Below are positions 8,434 to 17,046 of a stretch of DNA of 64,000 bases, piece after piece; within the stretch, counting starts at the first letter, position 1; the number at the start of each line of letters is the position of its first letter. Origin of the DNA: Williamsia soli. GTDB taxonomy: Bacteria > Actinomycetota > Actinomycetes > Mycobacteriales > Mycobacteriaceae. Both the position numbers and the translations under genes were made by a program. The stretch covers positions 186,001 to 250,000 of the forward strand of contig NZ_JAFRDR010000002.1 in the NCBI RefSeq assembly GCF_017377795.1, given 5' to 3'. The notes under the pieces were generated by a model. The model saw nothing but the letters and a program-made list of their open reading frames with translations, was not told the DNA's origin and ran no database searches.

Positions 8434-9114
8434 ATGACTGATCTGGCGAAGACGGCTCTGGGATCGTCGTTACTCGTTGTGAGCTGCGATGACGTCGATG
8501 GGTCCGGCACGGCGTACCGACAGCTACTCGGCGGCGATCTCCGCGTGCGCAACGGATCTGTCGAGTTGACCCGCACCGCCGGGTCGCACCGGGCATTCTT
8601 TGCCGTCGACGATCACCCGGCGGCGACGACGTTGCTGCGTCGCCGAGGAATGGATCTCGACGAGGTGACTGCGACGCGCACCGCATCGTCAGTCGTTCCG
8701 GCGGTGGGGGTGGTGGCTGCGTCGGAGTTCTCACCCGGACCGGATGTCGGCGATATCGAGTCGATCGACCATCTCGTGTTCAATGCGGCCGACAGAGACG
8801 CCGCCGTAGCGTTGTTCGCCGGGTCTCTCGGGCTCGACTTTCGTCTGGAACAGGCCATTCACGACGGAATTCACCAACTCTTCTTTCGCAGTACACAGGT
8901 GGTGGTCGAAGTGGTGATCGGGGCGCAGGATCAGGAGACGACCGCATCGCTGTGGGGTATCGCGTGGCGATCGCGGGACATCGGCGAAACCCATCGGCGA
9001 TTGTCGGATGAAGGAATGTCCCTGAGTGAGATCCGAGTCGGTCGTAAGCCAGGCACCAGCGTGTTCACCATCAGGGAGCCGGCGTTCGGCCTCCCGACGC
9101 TTGTCCTGGGCTGA
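8434..9114 (+). CDS. VOC family protein (glyoxalase/bleomycin-resistance fold)
   Basis: 226 residues with two vicinal-oxygen-chelate modules: a degenerate N-terminal half and a C-terminal half with the typical IDHLVFNAADRDAAVALF, a central FRSTQVVVEVV strand containing the metal-position glutamate, and GTSVFTIREPAF near the end. Start ATG 8434 is the first in-frame ATG after the divergent HugZ-like gene's start; the frame is open further upstream but would overlap that gene. VOC proteins bind a divalent metal and act as lyases, dioxygenases or drug binders. The substrate is unknown. Confidence 0.8.
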   Translation: MTDLAKTALGSSLLVVSCDDVDGSGTAYRQLLGGDLRVRNGSVELTRTAGSHRAFFAVDDHPAATTLLRRRGMDLDEVTATRTASSVVPAVGVVAASEFSPGPDVGDIESIDHLVFNAADRDAAVALFAGSLGLDFRLEQAIHDGIHQLFFRSTQVVVEVVIGAQDQETTASLWGIAWRSRDIGETHRRLSDEGMSLSEIRVGRKPGTSVFTIREPAFGLPTLVLG

Positions 9115-9280
9115 CGCCGGCGCTGCCGAATGAGCCTGAGCCCCGGACACTTTCGGTGACCTCGCGGTGCACGCTCGGAGGCAGGCCGCGAAGTGATACC
9201 GCCAACGCGGCGCACCACGAGTAAACTCAGCGCGTCTGCAGGCGGTTGCGCGCGGAACTCGACATCGATACGGGGAGCGA

Positions 9281-10198
9281 ATGTTGCGGTTTGAAGGGGG
9301 TCCGACGCGGGGAGCAACGTCGCGCTGGAGCCTGCGACGGGAAATTGCGATCACGGTTCGGCTCAACGCGGACAACGTCTGGGTTGCGAGTCTGCCCCCT
9401 CTGCTCTTCACCCTCACCGCTGCGCTGAGGTTCGAACTCTCGGGATTCGATCTGGCTGTCGCTCTGCTGCAGGGTCTGGTGTGGTCGCTGCTCTTCATCT
9501 ATGTCTTCGACACGGCCAATCAAGCAGGTGGCTCGCAGGAGGACCACACCAACAAGCCGTACCGTCCCATCCCGGCCGAGATGGTCACGCCAGAGGGCAT
9601 GTGGCGACGGAGCTATATCAGCTCGGCGATCTTCGTCGCGCTGTCGGCGTTCCTCAGTCCGATCACCTGCATCATGGCGATCGTGTGGGTGGCGACCGTT
9701 CAGGTGACCCACCACCTGCTCCGGCCCCGGCACTATCGCTACTGGAAGCCGGTGACCACCTGGGTCGGGGCGATCGCCCAGCTCGCAGGCGCGTGGGCCA
9801 TCGCGCACCCTCTCGACGACGTCGGGTGGTACTGGACGGTGGTGATCGCGACGATGTTCATCATCCCGCTGCCGATCGAGGACGTGCGTGACATGCCGGG
9901 CGACGAACAGTCCGGACGAGTGACCTACCCGCTGCGTTACGGGGCCGAGCCGGTCCGACGTTGGTTCGTCGTGATGATGGCAGTGTGGCCGGTCGTGGCG
10001 TACCTGCTCTTGTTCCACGGCAGCGGGGCCTCACGCGCGGCCGTCCTCACCGCCGCCGTTCTCATGGCGGCACTCTGCTGGCCTACCGCGATCCTGACGG
10101 GTATGCGCGACACCTACTCGCGAAACCGCTTGGCGTACAAGTTGTACAGCTTCGTCCATGTTGTGCTCGTCGGATGCGCACTGCTACTCCTGTCGTGA
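9281..10198 (+). CDS. UbiA family prenyltransferase
   Basis: A 305-residue integral membrane protein with about nine spans. The first catalytic region is atypical: D77-T-A-N80 followed by [11 protein letters not shown], where UbiA enzymes usually have NDxxDxxxD; the second, [18 protein letters not shown], fits the DxxxD motif that binds prenyl diphosphate through Mg2+. It should transfer an isoprenyl chain to an aromatic or other acceptor in the membrane. GGGGAG lies 3 bp before ATG 9281. It is not next to menaquinone or decaprenyl-phosphate-arabinose genes, so a specialised acceptor is possible. Confidence 0.85.
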   Translation: MLRFEGGPTRGATSRWSLRREIAITVRLNADNVWVASLPPLLFTLTAALRFELSGFDLAVALLQGLVWSLLFIYVFDTANQAGGSQEDHTNKPYRPIPAEMVTPEGMWRRSYISSAIFVALSAFLSPITCIMAIVWVATVQVTHHLLRPRHYRYWKPVTTWVGAIAQLAGAWAIAHPLDDVGWYWTVVIATMFIIPLPIEDVRDMPGDEQSGRVTYPLRYGAEPVRRWFVVMMAVWPVVAYLLLFHGSGASRAAVLTAAVLMAALCWPTAILTGMRDTYSRNRLAYKLYSFVHVVLVGCALLLLS

Positions 10199-10272
10199 GC
10201 TCGGGTCCTCGACCGATGAGATCGGGCGCCCCCGGTGGTCTGATGGAGACCAGCTTTGATACGGAGGTCATC

Positions 10273-10538
10273 ATGCTTGACAAGACATTCACCGAGACGT
10301 TGCAGAAGAGTCCGGCCAAAGGCGGTTGGACCTACGTCGTATGGCCGGACTCGGCGGCGTTTTTCGGGACCCGTGGACTGGTGAAGGTGCGCGGCACCGT
10401 CGATGGTCACCCGTTCACGAGTTCGTTCATGGCATTGGGGATGGTCGACACAAGTTACCCATCAAAGCCGACCTCCGTGCTGCCCTCGGCAAGGAGGCCG
10501 GAGCGACGGTGACCGTCCATCTGACGGAACGGCTGTGA
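10273..10538 (+). pseudogene. DUF1905 domain gene broken by a single-base frameshift
   Basis: From ATG 10273 (ribosome site GGAGGTCATC) the frame encodes a normal DUF1905 N-terminus ending in SSFMALG. At the G-run 10437-10440 the family sequence moves to another frame and continues [17 protein letters not shown] to TERL and the stop at 10536-10538. Adding one G to the run restores an 88-residue protein of usual length. This is either a sequencing error in a homopolymer or a recent inactivating deletion. DUF1905 proteins are small beta-barrel proteins of unknown role, often linked to YdeI-type genes. Confidence 0.8.
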
Positions 10539-10607
10539 GCCCCCTGCGGCGAACGCGCCTGCGAAGGCGCCGCGAAAACCGGTGAGCAACTGGCAGTATC
10601 AGGAGTC

Positions 10608-11489
10608 GTGAGCAAGAACGCATCGATCGTCCGTGTCGGCCTCGCCTACCTGGTGGCTCTTCTCGTGGCCGCGGTGTGGCTTGCTGTCGGCCCCGATACG
10701 GCCTGGCTGTGGCTCGACACCCTCATTGCTGACCTGCTGGCCACACTGGTGATCTTCGCTTTCAGCCGCGTGCACAAGAACTCGAGCTTCTACGATGCCT
10801 ACTGGAGCGTGGTGCCACCGGCCCTGATGATCTATTGGTGGGCGAGCGGCGATGTCGGACTCGACGCGGTGCACTGCTGGTTGATCCTCGTCGTCGTCGT
10901 CCTGTGGGCAGTTCGACTGACAGCGAACTGGGCGTATGCATTTCCTGGTCTCCACCACGAGGACTGGCGCTACGGCATGCTTCGCGGCCGTGCGGGTCGC
11001 TGGGAGTTCCTCACCGATCTGGTGGCCATCCATCTGATCCCCACGCTGCAGGTGTTCCTCGGGATGCTGCCGGTGTATGTGGCCGTGACTCGAACGGGCG
11101 ACCAGCTGACCTGGCTCGCAGGCCTCGCGTTCGTCGTCGGAACAGGGGCCGTGATCCTCGAATACGTCGCCGATGGGCAGATGCATCGGTTCATTCGCGA
11201 CCGAAGTCCCGGGCAGGTGATGGACCAGGGTCTGTGGAGCTGGTCTCGCCATCCCAACTACTTCGGTGAGTTCGGTTTCTGGCTCTCCTTGGCGCTCTTC
11301 GGGGTCGCTGCGGCTCCCGCCGACGCATGGTGGTTGTTCGCTGGTGCTGCAGCAATGCTGGCCATGTTCCTGGGGGCCAGCATCCCGATGATGGAGCAGC
11401 GCAGCCTCGAGCGGCGGCCCGACTACCAGTCCGTCATCGACCGGGTGTCACGATTCGTGCCCCGGCCCCCGCGCAGGGTGACGGTGTGA
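10608..11489 (+). CDS. DUF1295 membrane protein (steroid 5-alpha-reductase-like)
   Basis: 293 residues with 7-8 hydrophobic spans. The C-terminal signature SWSRHPNYFGE (residues 211-221) is the conserved RHPNY block of the DUF1295/ICMT/steroid-reductase superfamily, which binds NAD(P)H or a methyl donor. An earlier FYDAYWSVVP block (61-70) is also conserved. It may reduce an enone or double bond of a lipid in the membrane. GTG 10608 starts the gene. The next gene, an FAD-dependent oxidoreductase, overlaps its stop by 4 bp, so the two are translationally coupled and may form an electron-transfer pair. Confidence 0.85.
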   Translation: MSKNASIVRVGLAYLVALLVAAVWLAVGPDTAWLWLDTLIADLLATLVIFAFSRVHKNSSFYDAYWSVVPPALMIYWWASGDVGLDAVHCWLILVVVVLWAVRLTANWAYAFPGLHHEDWRYGMLRGRAGRWEFLTDLVAIHLIPTLQVFLGMLPVYVAVTRTGDQLTWLAGLAFVVGTGAVILEYVADGQMHRFIRDRSPGQVMDQGLWSWSRHPNYFGEFGFWLSLALFGVAAAPADAWWLFAGAAAMLAMFLGASIPMMEQRSLERRPDYQSVIDRVSRFVPRPPRRVTV

Positions 11490-12643
11490 GACGTGCACGC
11501 GTGGTCGTGGCGGGTTTGGGTGACACGGGTGTGCTCACCGCGATGCATCTGGCGCGGCACACCGACGTCATCGGGATCTCGGTCAAACCCGGTCTCGTCA
11601 GCGGTCAGGAACTAGGGGTCCGGCTGTCGCGCCCCGATGACTGGAGCAGGGACTACTGGACGTCGTTCGAGCGTTTTCGTCGACTCGACCGGGTCCGAAC
11701 CGTCCACGGCGAACTGACGAGTGTCGATCTGGCGGCGCGAACGGTCAGAGTCCGGCACGATGACGATTCCGAGTCCGCTCACGAATACGACACCCTGGTC
11801 ATCTCGACCGGCGTGACCAACGGGTTCTGGCGTCGCCCGACAATGCAGTCGTCGGCCGAGGTGGACGCGGAGCTTCGCGACGCACACGATCGACTGGCTG
11901 AGGCCGAGTCGGTGCTCGTGATCGGCGGTGGGGCAGCTGCGGTGAGCAGCGCGGCCAATCTGGCCGCCCGATGGCCCGCCAAGCGAATCGACCTCTACTT
12001 TCCGGGCGCCAGAGCGCTATCGCGGCATCACCCACGGGTGTGGCGACGAGTACGGCGCCGGCTCGACGATCTCGGAGTCATCTGTCACCCGGATCACCGG
12101 GCTGTGACCTGGCCCTGCCCGGCGTCCGCGGGTAGTGGTTCCGTCACCGACCATCTGACGAGTGGGACGGTGGAGTGGACAACAGGACAGACACCGGCGA
12201 CGGCAGACGCCGTCCTCTGGGCGATCGGCCGCGCTGTTCCCAACACCGCTTGGTTGCCTTCCGACATTCTCGATGAGCGGGGATTCGTCCGTGTCTCGGC
12301 TGATCTCAGCGTGCCGGGCCACGACCACGTGTTCGCCATCGGAGATGTTGCGGCCACGGACGAATTCCGGACATCGGCCCGCAACCGGGCCGACAAATTG
12401 CTCGCGCGGAACGTCCGGGCAGATCTGGGCGGCCGGAAACTTCGTGACTACCGCGAGAGAAAAACTCTGTGGGGCTCCGTGCTCGGCGCGCAGCCCGACG
12501 GACTCGAGGTGTTCACCCCGGGTGGGCGCAGGTTCCGTTTTCCGGCTTGGTCGGTTGAGCGCGTGCTACAACCACTGATCGTCAGGCGAGGTATCTACGG
12601 GGGAGTGCGACCGAAGACATGGGGTGAGACAAACCTGCCGTGA
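11486..12643 (+). CDS. FAD/NAD(P)-dependent oxidoreductase
   Basis: 385 residues with the two-dinucleotide-binding-domain fold: an FAD site near residues 5-15 (VVVAGLGDTG), an NAD(P) site near 142-155 (VLVIGGGAAAVSSA), and the FAD-closing motif HVFAIGDVA near 298-306. No redox CxxxxC pair is seen, so it resembles Ndh-2/AIF-like reductases rather than disulfide reductases. GTG 11486 overlaps the preceding stop (GTGA), giving coupling to the DUF1295 gene. It probably passes electrons from NAD(P)H to a quinone or to the membrane partner. Confidence 0.85.
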   Translation: MRRARVVVAGLGDTGVLTAMHLARHTDVIGISVKPGLVSGQELGVRLSRPDDWSRDYWTSFERFRRLDRVRTVHGELTSVDLAARTVRVRHDDDSESAHEYDTLVISTGVTNGFWRRPTMQSSAEVDAELRDAHDRLAEAESVLVIGGGAAAVSSAANLAARWPAKRIDLYFPGARALSRHHPRVWRRVRRRLDDLGVICHPDHRAVTWPCPASAGSGSVTDHLTSGTVEWTTGQTPATADAVLWAIGRAVPNTAWLPSDILDERGFVRVSADLSVPGHDHVFAIGDVAATDEFRTSARNRADKLLARNVRADLGGRKLRDYRERKTLWGSVLGAQPDGLEVFTPGGRRFRFPAWSVERVLQPLIVRRGIYGGVRPKTWGETNLP

Positions 12644-12829
12644 CCCGGCGATCGTCACGGCAACCCGGCCAAGAAGAAGATCAGCACTTCGACGGTCCCA
12701 CAACATACCAATGAGTAACATCGCGGTGGACGAGCAGTGGCCGTGTATGACTGCCGGCCGATCAATGCTGCCGTCGTTACCGATTCGTGACCGCGCAGTC
12801 ACGGTTGCGCGCCGAAGCGTGTTTGTGGA

Positions 12830-12858
12830 TTGTCTTGTGCGCGTGCGTTTCCTAAGGT
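12830..12858 (+). promoter_or_regulatory. Candidate sigma-A-type promoter for the STAS gene
   Basis: A -35 box TTGTCT (12830-12835) and a -10 box TAAGGT (12853-12858) are separated by 17 bp. They lie 75 bp upstream of ATG 12933. The remainder of the 12644-12932 gap shows no gene. Confidence 0.4.
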
Positions 12859-12932
12859 CAAAGCAGACCCTGTCAGGACGCGGCGGAGTGCTCTCACCAG
12901 TTTGGAGTCAACCAATAGAAGGGGCGCCGATC

Positions 12933-13322
12933 ATGACCCTCAATTCTCTGCGCACCAGGACCGACCTCGGCCCCGCGGACGCGTTCCACCCGGCCAAGTG
13001 GTCGTTTGCCATCGCAGTCGAACCTGTCACCGAGAGGCACGCGCTGGTGCGTGTCCGCGGCGATGTCGACATGGTGACAGCCCCGCGACTGTTGGCCGGG
13101 ATCAACGAGGCAATCGCCGACCACACCGACATCACCGTCGACCTTTCCGACGTCAACTTCTTCTCCTGCGCGGCAGCCGAGATCGTCCTGGCAGCCTACG
13201 CACGGCGACCAGAAAGTTTTCGAATCCTGGCCCCGTCCAGGGCAGCGCGGCGAGTGCTCGACCTGTTCGCCGATGACCGTCTCATCTACGACATCGGGGT
13301 GGACTCGGGGCCGGTGGACTGA
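12933..13322 (+). CDS. STAS domain protein (anti-anti-sigma-factor-like)
   Basis: 129 residues with one STAS domain: a first strand (ALVRVRGDVDMVTAPRL), then ITVDLSDVNFFSCAAAEIV, where the serine in NFFSCAA occupies the phosphorylation site of SpoIIAA/RsbV-type antagonists. Such proteins release a sigma factor by binding an anti-sigma kinase. No kinase or sigma gene is adjacent, so the partner is elsewhere. ATG 12933 has an AGAAGGGG ribosome site. It is convergent with the metallophosphoesterase gene, with 3 bp between them. Confidence 0.85.
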   Translation: MTLNSLRTRTDLGPADAFHPAKWSFAIAVEPVTERHALVRVRGDVDMVTAPRLLAGINEAIADHTDITVDLSDVNFFSCAAAEIVLAAYARRPESFRILAPSRAARRVLDLFADDRLIYDIGVDSGPVD

Positions 13323-13325
13323 CCC

Positions 13326-14501
13326 TCAATCGGGCTGTACGAGAGTCAGGATCGTGATCTCTGGGGGCGCACCGACGCGGACCGGCGGACCCCACGCTCC
13401 GGCGCCGCGGGTGGTGTACAGCGTGGTGTTCCCGACTTGATCAAGGCCCTGTAGAGAAGGCTGCTGCAGAGGCACGAGATACCGGATGGGCCACATCTGA
13501 CCACCGTGAGTGTGGCCCGAAAGCTGCAGGTCGACGCCGAGGTCCGATGCTTCGAAGGCCTGCCGGGGCTCGTGCGCGAGCAACAGTGCGAAAACGTTCC
13601 GGTCCCGTCCGGCGAGCGCTGCGTCGAGATCCGGCTCGTAAGGTTTCGGCGACGAATAATCGTGGATTCCGACCAGGTCGATGGTCGCGCCATCCCTGTC
13701 GATCGACACTCGTTCGTTTCGTAGGGTGCGCACGCCCAACCGATCCCAGACATCCAACCATCGGCCGCCGTCATCCGCGTAGAACTCGTGGTTACCGCTG
13801 ACACCGAAAACCCCGAGCGGTGCCTCGAGTTCGGCGAGCGGTGCGAGATCGGCAGCGACTTTCGCGACGGTCCCGTCGACAAGGTCCCCGGCGATGACAA
13901 TGAGATCAGGACGCTGCTTGTTGACCTGGTCGACGACCCGCTGAGTGAACTCCCGCCCACGAGTGGGTCCGACATGCAGGTCGGAGACGAGTCCGACTCT
14001 CAGGCCGACGAACTCGGAGGGCAGACGCCGCAACGGAACACGGACCCGCACGATACGTGGCCGAGCCGCCTCCACCATGCCGTATCCGGCGGTGGCGATC
14101 GCCCCGACCGCGACCACCGCGGTGGCGACCTGCAGAACGCGTCGTCGACTCGGCCCTTCCGGGCTATCCGCCGGCTCCGGGGCGGATGCCCGCACGCGGC
14201 GCCGAGCGCTCCGCACGAGACGGATGAGAAGGCAAGCCACGGCGATGACGAGCAAACCGAGGAGAAGGTAGAACACGGCGCCCAACCACACCATGCCCAC
14301 AAAGCCGGGCATCTGTGCCCACCCAGGATCGAACACCTCGCCGCTGCCGACGCCGATGACGACCAGCGCCCACAGTGAGACCAGTGCGGCGTCGGCCATG
14401 ATCGACCAGGGACGGCCGAGGCCGGGGGCGCGCACGAGGCGGCGGTGCAACCAGAACGTCACCAGAGCCAGTACTGCACCGAACATCAGCAAGCGCGTCA
14501 T
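13326..14501 (-). CDS. Membrane-anchored metallophosphoesterase (YkuE/YaeI-like)
   Basis: 391 residues. Three to four membrane spans occupy the first ~110 residues, then a basic linker and a further hydrophobic segment, then the phosphoesterase domain with all metal-ligand motifs in order: SDLHVG, GDLVDG, GNHE and SGHTHGGQ. It should be anchored in the membrane with a dinuclear metal site hydrolysing phosphoesters; relatives act on lipid or nucleotide substrates. It is transcribed in the same direction as the MpaB-type gene upstream with a 72-bp gap, so co-transcription is possible. Confidence 0.9.
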   Translation of the reverse strand: MTRLLMFGAVLALVTFWLHRRLVRAPGLGRPWSIMADAALVSLWALVVIGVGSGEVFDPGWAQMPGFVGMVWLGAVFYLLLGLLVIAVACLLIRLVRSARRRVRASAPEPADSPEGPSRRRVLQVATAVVAVGAIATAGYGMVEAARPRIVRVRVPLRRLPSEFVGLRVGLVSDLHVGPTRGREFTQRVVDQVNKQRPDLIVIAGDLVDGTVAKVAADLAPLAELEAPLGVFGVSGNHEFYADDGGRWLDVWDRLGVRTLRNERVSIDRDGATIDLVGIHDYSSPKPYEPDLDAALAGRDRNVFALLLAHEPRQAFEASDLGVDLQLSGHTHGGQMWPIRYLVPLQQPSLQGLDQVGNTTLYTTRGAGAWGPPVRVGAPPEITILTLVQPD

Positions 14502-14573
14502 GAAACCAAGATCTTCGGGACTGTCATTGGGTCCATGGTGGCAGAAGGGAGCTGCAGGACCCGACTCGGCCGA

Positions 14574-15779
14574 TCAGCCGGCGGTGGCCTGGGCCCGCAT
14601 CGTGGTGGGTGGAGCGTTGTCGACCATCTCGTGGGTCACCCGATAATTGGCCTTCATCCGCGTCATCTCCTCGTCGCGCTCACGGTATGCGCGCTTCGAA
14701 AGCCGCTCTGAGCCACCTGCAAGGAGTACTCGGCCGCGCCCGGCAACAGCGAGCGCCGGACCGACCCGCGACATCACGTGCTTGAGGGGAGTGTCCGGGA
14801 TCTGCAATTCATCGGCGGCTGTGTCCCCGATGAACACCCGCTGCAGGGATTGCATGAGCTTCGACGCCACCTTCAGCCGGACGGCGTACGGTCCGGGCAG
14901 CACGTTGGCGAGCTCAGGAATCAAGTAGTCATAGGTGAGGGCCTCGACGAACTCGCGGTCGTCCTGGCCGGGACCGGGAGAGGTGAGGCGGTACAACTCT
15001 TCGATCCGAACATGATCGGCCTCGTCGTGGGGATTGAGGCGTTCATCCATGCCGATGACGTGCCCCACGTACCGCCACAGGTGGTAGATGTCGGCGAGTT
15101 CGCGATCGGAGAAGCGGACGCCCACCTTGTACATCGCCTCGATGGCGATGTGACCGAACTCGGCGAGGGTAAAGGCCATGTAGGGCTGCGGTATGGGAAC
15201 CCCCCACGCGGCCTCGTCCCAGTACCCACCGCGTACCAGGGCACGGCGGACATGAGCGTGGATCACCCTGACGCGGACGGTATACGCGAAACCGTCGCTG
15301 TCCCTACGCATTCCGCCTGGTGAGATGATCTTGCGCAGCCACTCGCCGACCTCTACCGAGCGAACCGCCGGCTGTGAGACGTAACGACCGGTGAGCGCCA
15401 GAGGCTTCCCGGCGATCGTGTTGGCGGCCCCTCGAACCAGGGAGGCTGCGCCCAAGACGATCCCGAGTGCGGCGGTGTGCTGGATGAGAGAATCGGCAGC
15501 TCGGTCCAGTTGGTCGTGATCGAGCCAGTCGGGCTCGACGTCGAGGACGGCGAACAACGCCTGCAACGAATGCGGGGCATCCGTGACCGCATCGACCCCG
15601 CCGGCCAGGGCCGTCCCGACAGCCGCGGTCGCAGACGAATCGGGGAAGAAGTCGCTCACCACCGCGTCTGCTAGCGGATCGGCGCACCACATCGCCTCGA
15701 GCCACAGCCGCCCCTTGTCTCCGTGTTCGGCGACAGCTCGGTCTCCGTTGACGAGCTCGGTTGGCATCGGTTTGTCCAT
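14574..15779 (-). CDS. DUF2236 / MpaB-type oxygenase
   Basis: 401 residues of the family that includes the rubber oxygenase Lcp and fungal MpaB. Conserved blocks seen are MWCADPLADAVV near the N-terminus and VRVRVIHAHVRRAL in the middle, whose histidine is the likely haem-b ligand. Unlike secreted Lcp there is no Tat or Sec signal, so it should act in the cytoplasm or at the membrane and is not an obvious latex-degrading enzyme. A second ATG at 15767 is an alternative start. It is divergent from a TetR gene 44 bp away, its likely regulator. Confidence 0.85.
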   Translation of the reverse strand: MDKPMPTELVNGDRAVAEHGDKGRLWLEAMWCADPLADAVVSDFFPDSSATAAVGTALAGGVDAVTDAPHSLQALFAVLDVEPDWLDHDQLDRAADSLIQHTAALGIVLGAASLVRGAANTIAGKPLALTGRYVSQPAVRSVEVGEWLRKIISPGGMRRDSDGFAYTVRVRVIHAHVRRALVRGGYWDEAAWGVPIPQPYMAFTLAEFGHIAIEAMYKVGVRFSDRELADIYHLWRYVGHVIGMDERLNPHDEADHVRIEELYRLTSPGPGQDDREFVEALTYDYLIPELANVLPGPYAVRLKVASKLMQSLQRVFIGDTAADELQIPDTPLKHVMSRVGPALAVAGRGRVLLAGGSERLSKRAYRERDEEMTRMKANYRVTHEMVDNAPPTTMRAQATAG

Positions 15780-15785
15780 ATCCCC

Positions 15786-15820
15786 AGTGAAACACGAGGA
15801 ATCCTCACTTACTATTCACT
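15786..15820. promoter_or_regulatory. Candidate TetR operator between oxygenase and TetR genes
   Basis: The 44-bp divergent space contains AGTGAA (15786-15791) and its inverse TTCACT (15815-15820), with an additional odd dyad GAGGAATCCTC between them. Repeats of this kind in so short a shared promoter region suggest autoregulation by the adjacent TetR protein and control of the MpaB-type gene. Confidence 0.4.
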
Positions 15821-15823
15821 TTT

Positions 15824-16450
15824 GTGGCGAACTATCGAAGCGGTGCCGACCACGTTCGGGCCCGGACGAAACCGCGGCAGCAACGTGGAGTCGAGATGCG
15901 TGCCAGGTTGCTCGAGACCACCGTCGAACTCCTCGAACGACAACCTGGTGTTCGACCCAGCACACAAGAGCTGGCACACCACGGGCACGTCAGTATCGGA
16001 ACGGTCTACCGCTACTTCGCCGACATGGACTCGATCATCGAGGAACTGCGTGGATCGGCAATTCGTGACATCACGACCGAATTGGCAACAGGGGTGGGTC
16101 GCGCGATGGACCTGGATCCGTTGGTCTCAGTGACCACGATCGTCGAGACCCTCACTTCTGCGTTCGAGAAGCATGCTGCGGTGCTGAGGGCTTCTTTCAC
16201 GTCCGACGAGGCGGAGTTCGGTGACGCCTGGCGCGACGTCGAGGGACCGGTCGCGGCGCTTGCGCGCATCCTGCCCGGTCGACTGCGCCCGGATCTCGGG
16301 GACGCCGAACTCGATGATCTCGTATTCCTCACAATGGGTGCGACCGCCAGTCTGTGTTTGCGGATCGCATTGCTTCGGTCGCCGACCTCGGACCGCCAGG
16401 CGCTCATCGGCACCGCGGCGCGCATGCTGCTGGCGGCGTTCGCGCCCTGA
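15824..16450 (+). CDS. TetR family regulator
   Basis: 208 residues. The N-terminal helix-turn-helix spans about residues 25-70, with VRPSTQELAHHGHVSIGTVYRYFADMDSI as the HTH and following helix; the rest is the ligand-binding helical domain. GTG 15824 is the start. It is divergent from the MpaB-type oxygenase gene and probably represses it; the inducer is unknown. Its 3' end lies 10 bp from the convergent second TetR gene. Confidence 0.9.
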   Translation: MANYRSGADHVRARTKPRQQRGVEMRARLLETTVELLERQPGVRPSTQELAHHGHVSIGTVYRYFADMDSIIEELRGSAIRDITTELATGVGRAMDLDPLVSVTTIVETLTSAFEKHAAVLRASFTSDEAEFGDAWRDVEGPVAALARILPGRLRPDLGDAELDDLVFLTMGATASLCLRIALLRSPTSDRQALIGTAARMLLAAFAP

Positions 16451-16460
16451 GCTCGCGCGT

Positions 16461-17039
16461 CTATTCCGGTCTGGGCCACCAGGGAGGCATCTGGTCTCTG
16501 ACGGAGTCCGCCCAGGCGACCTCGTCCTCACCGTCGCCGCACACCCAGGCCTCCATCGATGCCGTCAGGCCGCCCGCAGCGAACGGAATTGCCACGTCCG
16601 CATCGACGTCAGCCGCCACGCCATGCGAGATCCAGATTGCCAGCGCCACCCGGAGTCGGCGGGTGAACATGTCCGTCAGCGCCCGTCGCAGCGACGACGA
16701 TCCATTGGACATGAAGCCCGCCTGAAACAACTCCCGGTCCCGGGTCGCGACCCCGTAGGCGGAGGTCAGGGTCTTTTGGAACTCTGCCGCGACCTCACTG
16801 ATCGAGAGTCCCGTCATGTCGGGCGCATCAAGTGGCTCCTCGACCTCCTCGACGAGCATCGCGGTGAGCAGATCGCCCACGCTGGGGTAGTGCGTGTAGA
16901 AACTGGTGCGCTGTACGCCTGCGGTCCGACACAGTTCACTGACCGAGATCTCGTCCAGCGGAACGGAGTTGACGCTCGCACGCAGAGCGGCGCGCAGTCC
17001 TTCGACGGTGCGGACGGTGCGCGGATCCCGAGCTGTCAT
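16461..17039 (-). CDS. TetR family regulator
   Basis: 192 residues with the HTH near residues 20-55 (VPLDEISVSELCRTAGVQRTSFYTHYPSVGDLL). It lies 7 bp downstream of the zinc alcohol dehydrogenase gene in the same direction, so the two form one operon and the protein probably controls its own operon through the dyad at 18210. The ligand pocket is not informative from sequence. Confidence 0.9.
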   Translation of the reverse strand: MTARDPRTVRTVEGLRAALRASVNSVPLDEISVSELCRTAGVQRTSFYTHYPSVGDLLTAMLVEEVEEPLDAPDMTGLSISEVAAEFQKTLTSAYGVATRDRELFQAGFMSNGSSSLRRALTDMFTRRLRVALAIWISHGVAADVDADVAIPFAAGGLTASMEAWVCGDGEDEVAWADSVRDQMPPWWPRPE

Positions 17040-17046
17040 CGGCGAG

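Noticed and set aside
14574-15779. The MpaB-type protein as a latex-degrading Lcp
   Set aside because: It has no Tat or Sec signal peptide, and rubber oxygenases are secreted; only the DUF2236 fold is supported.
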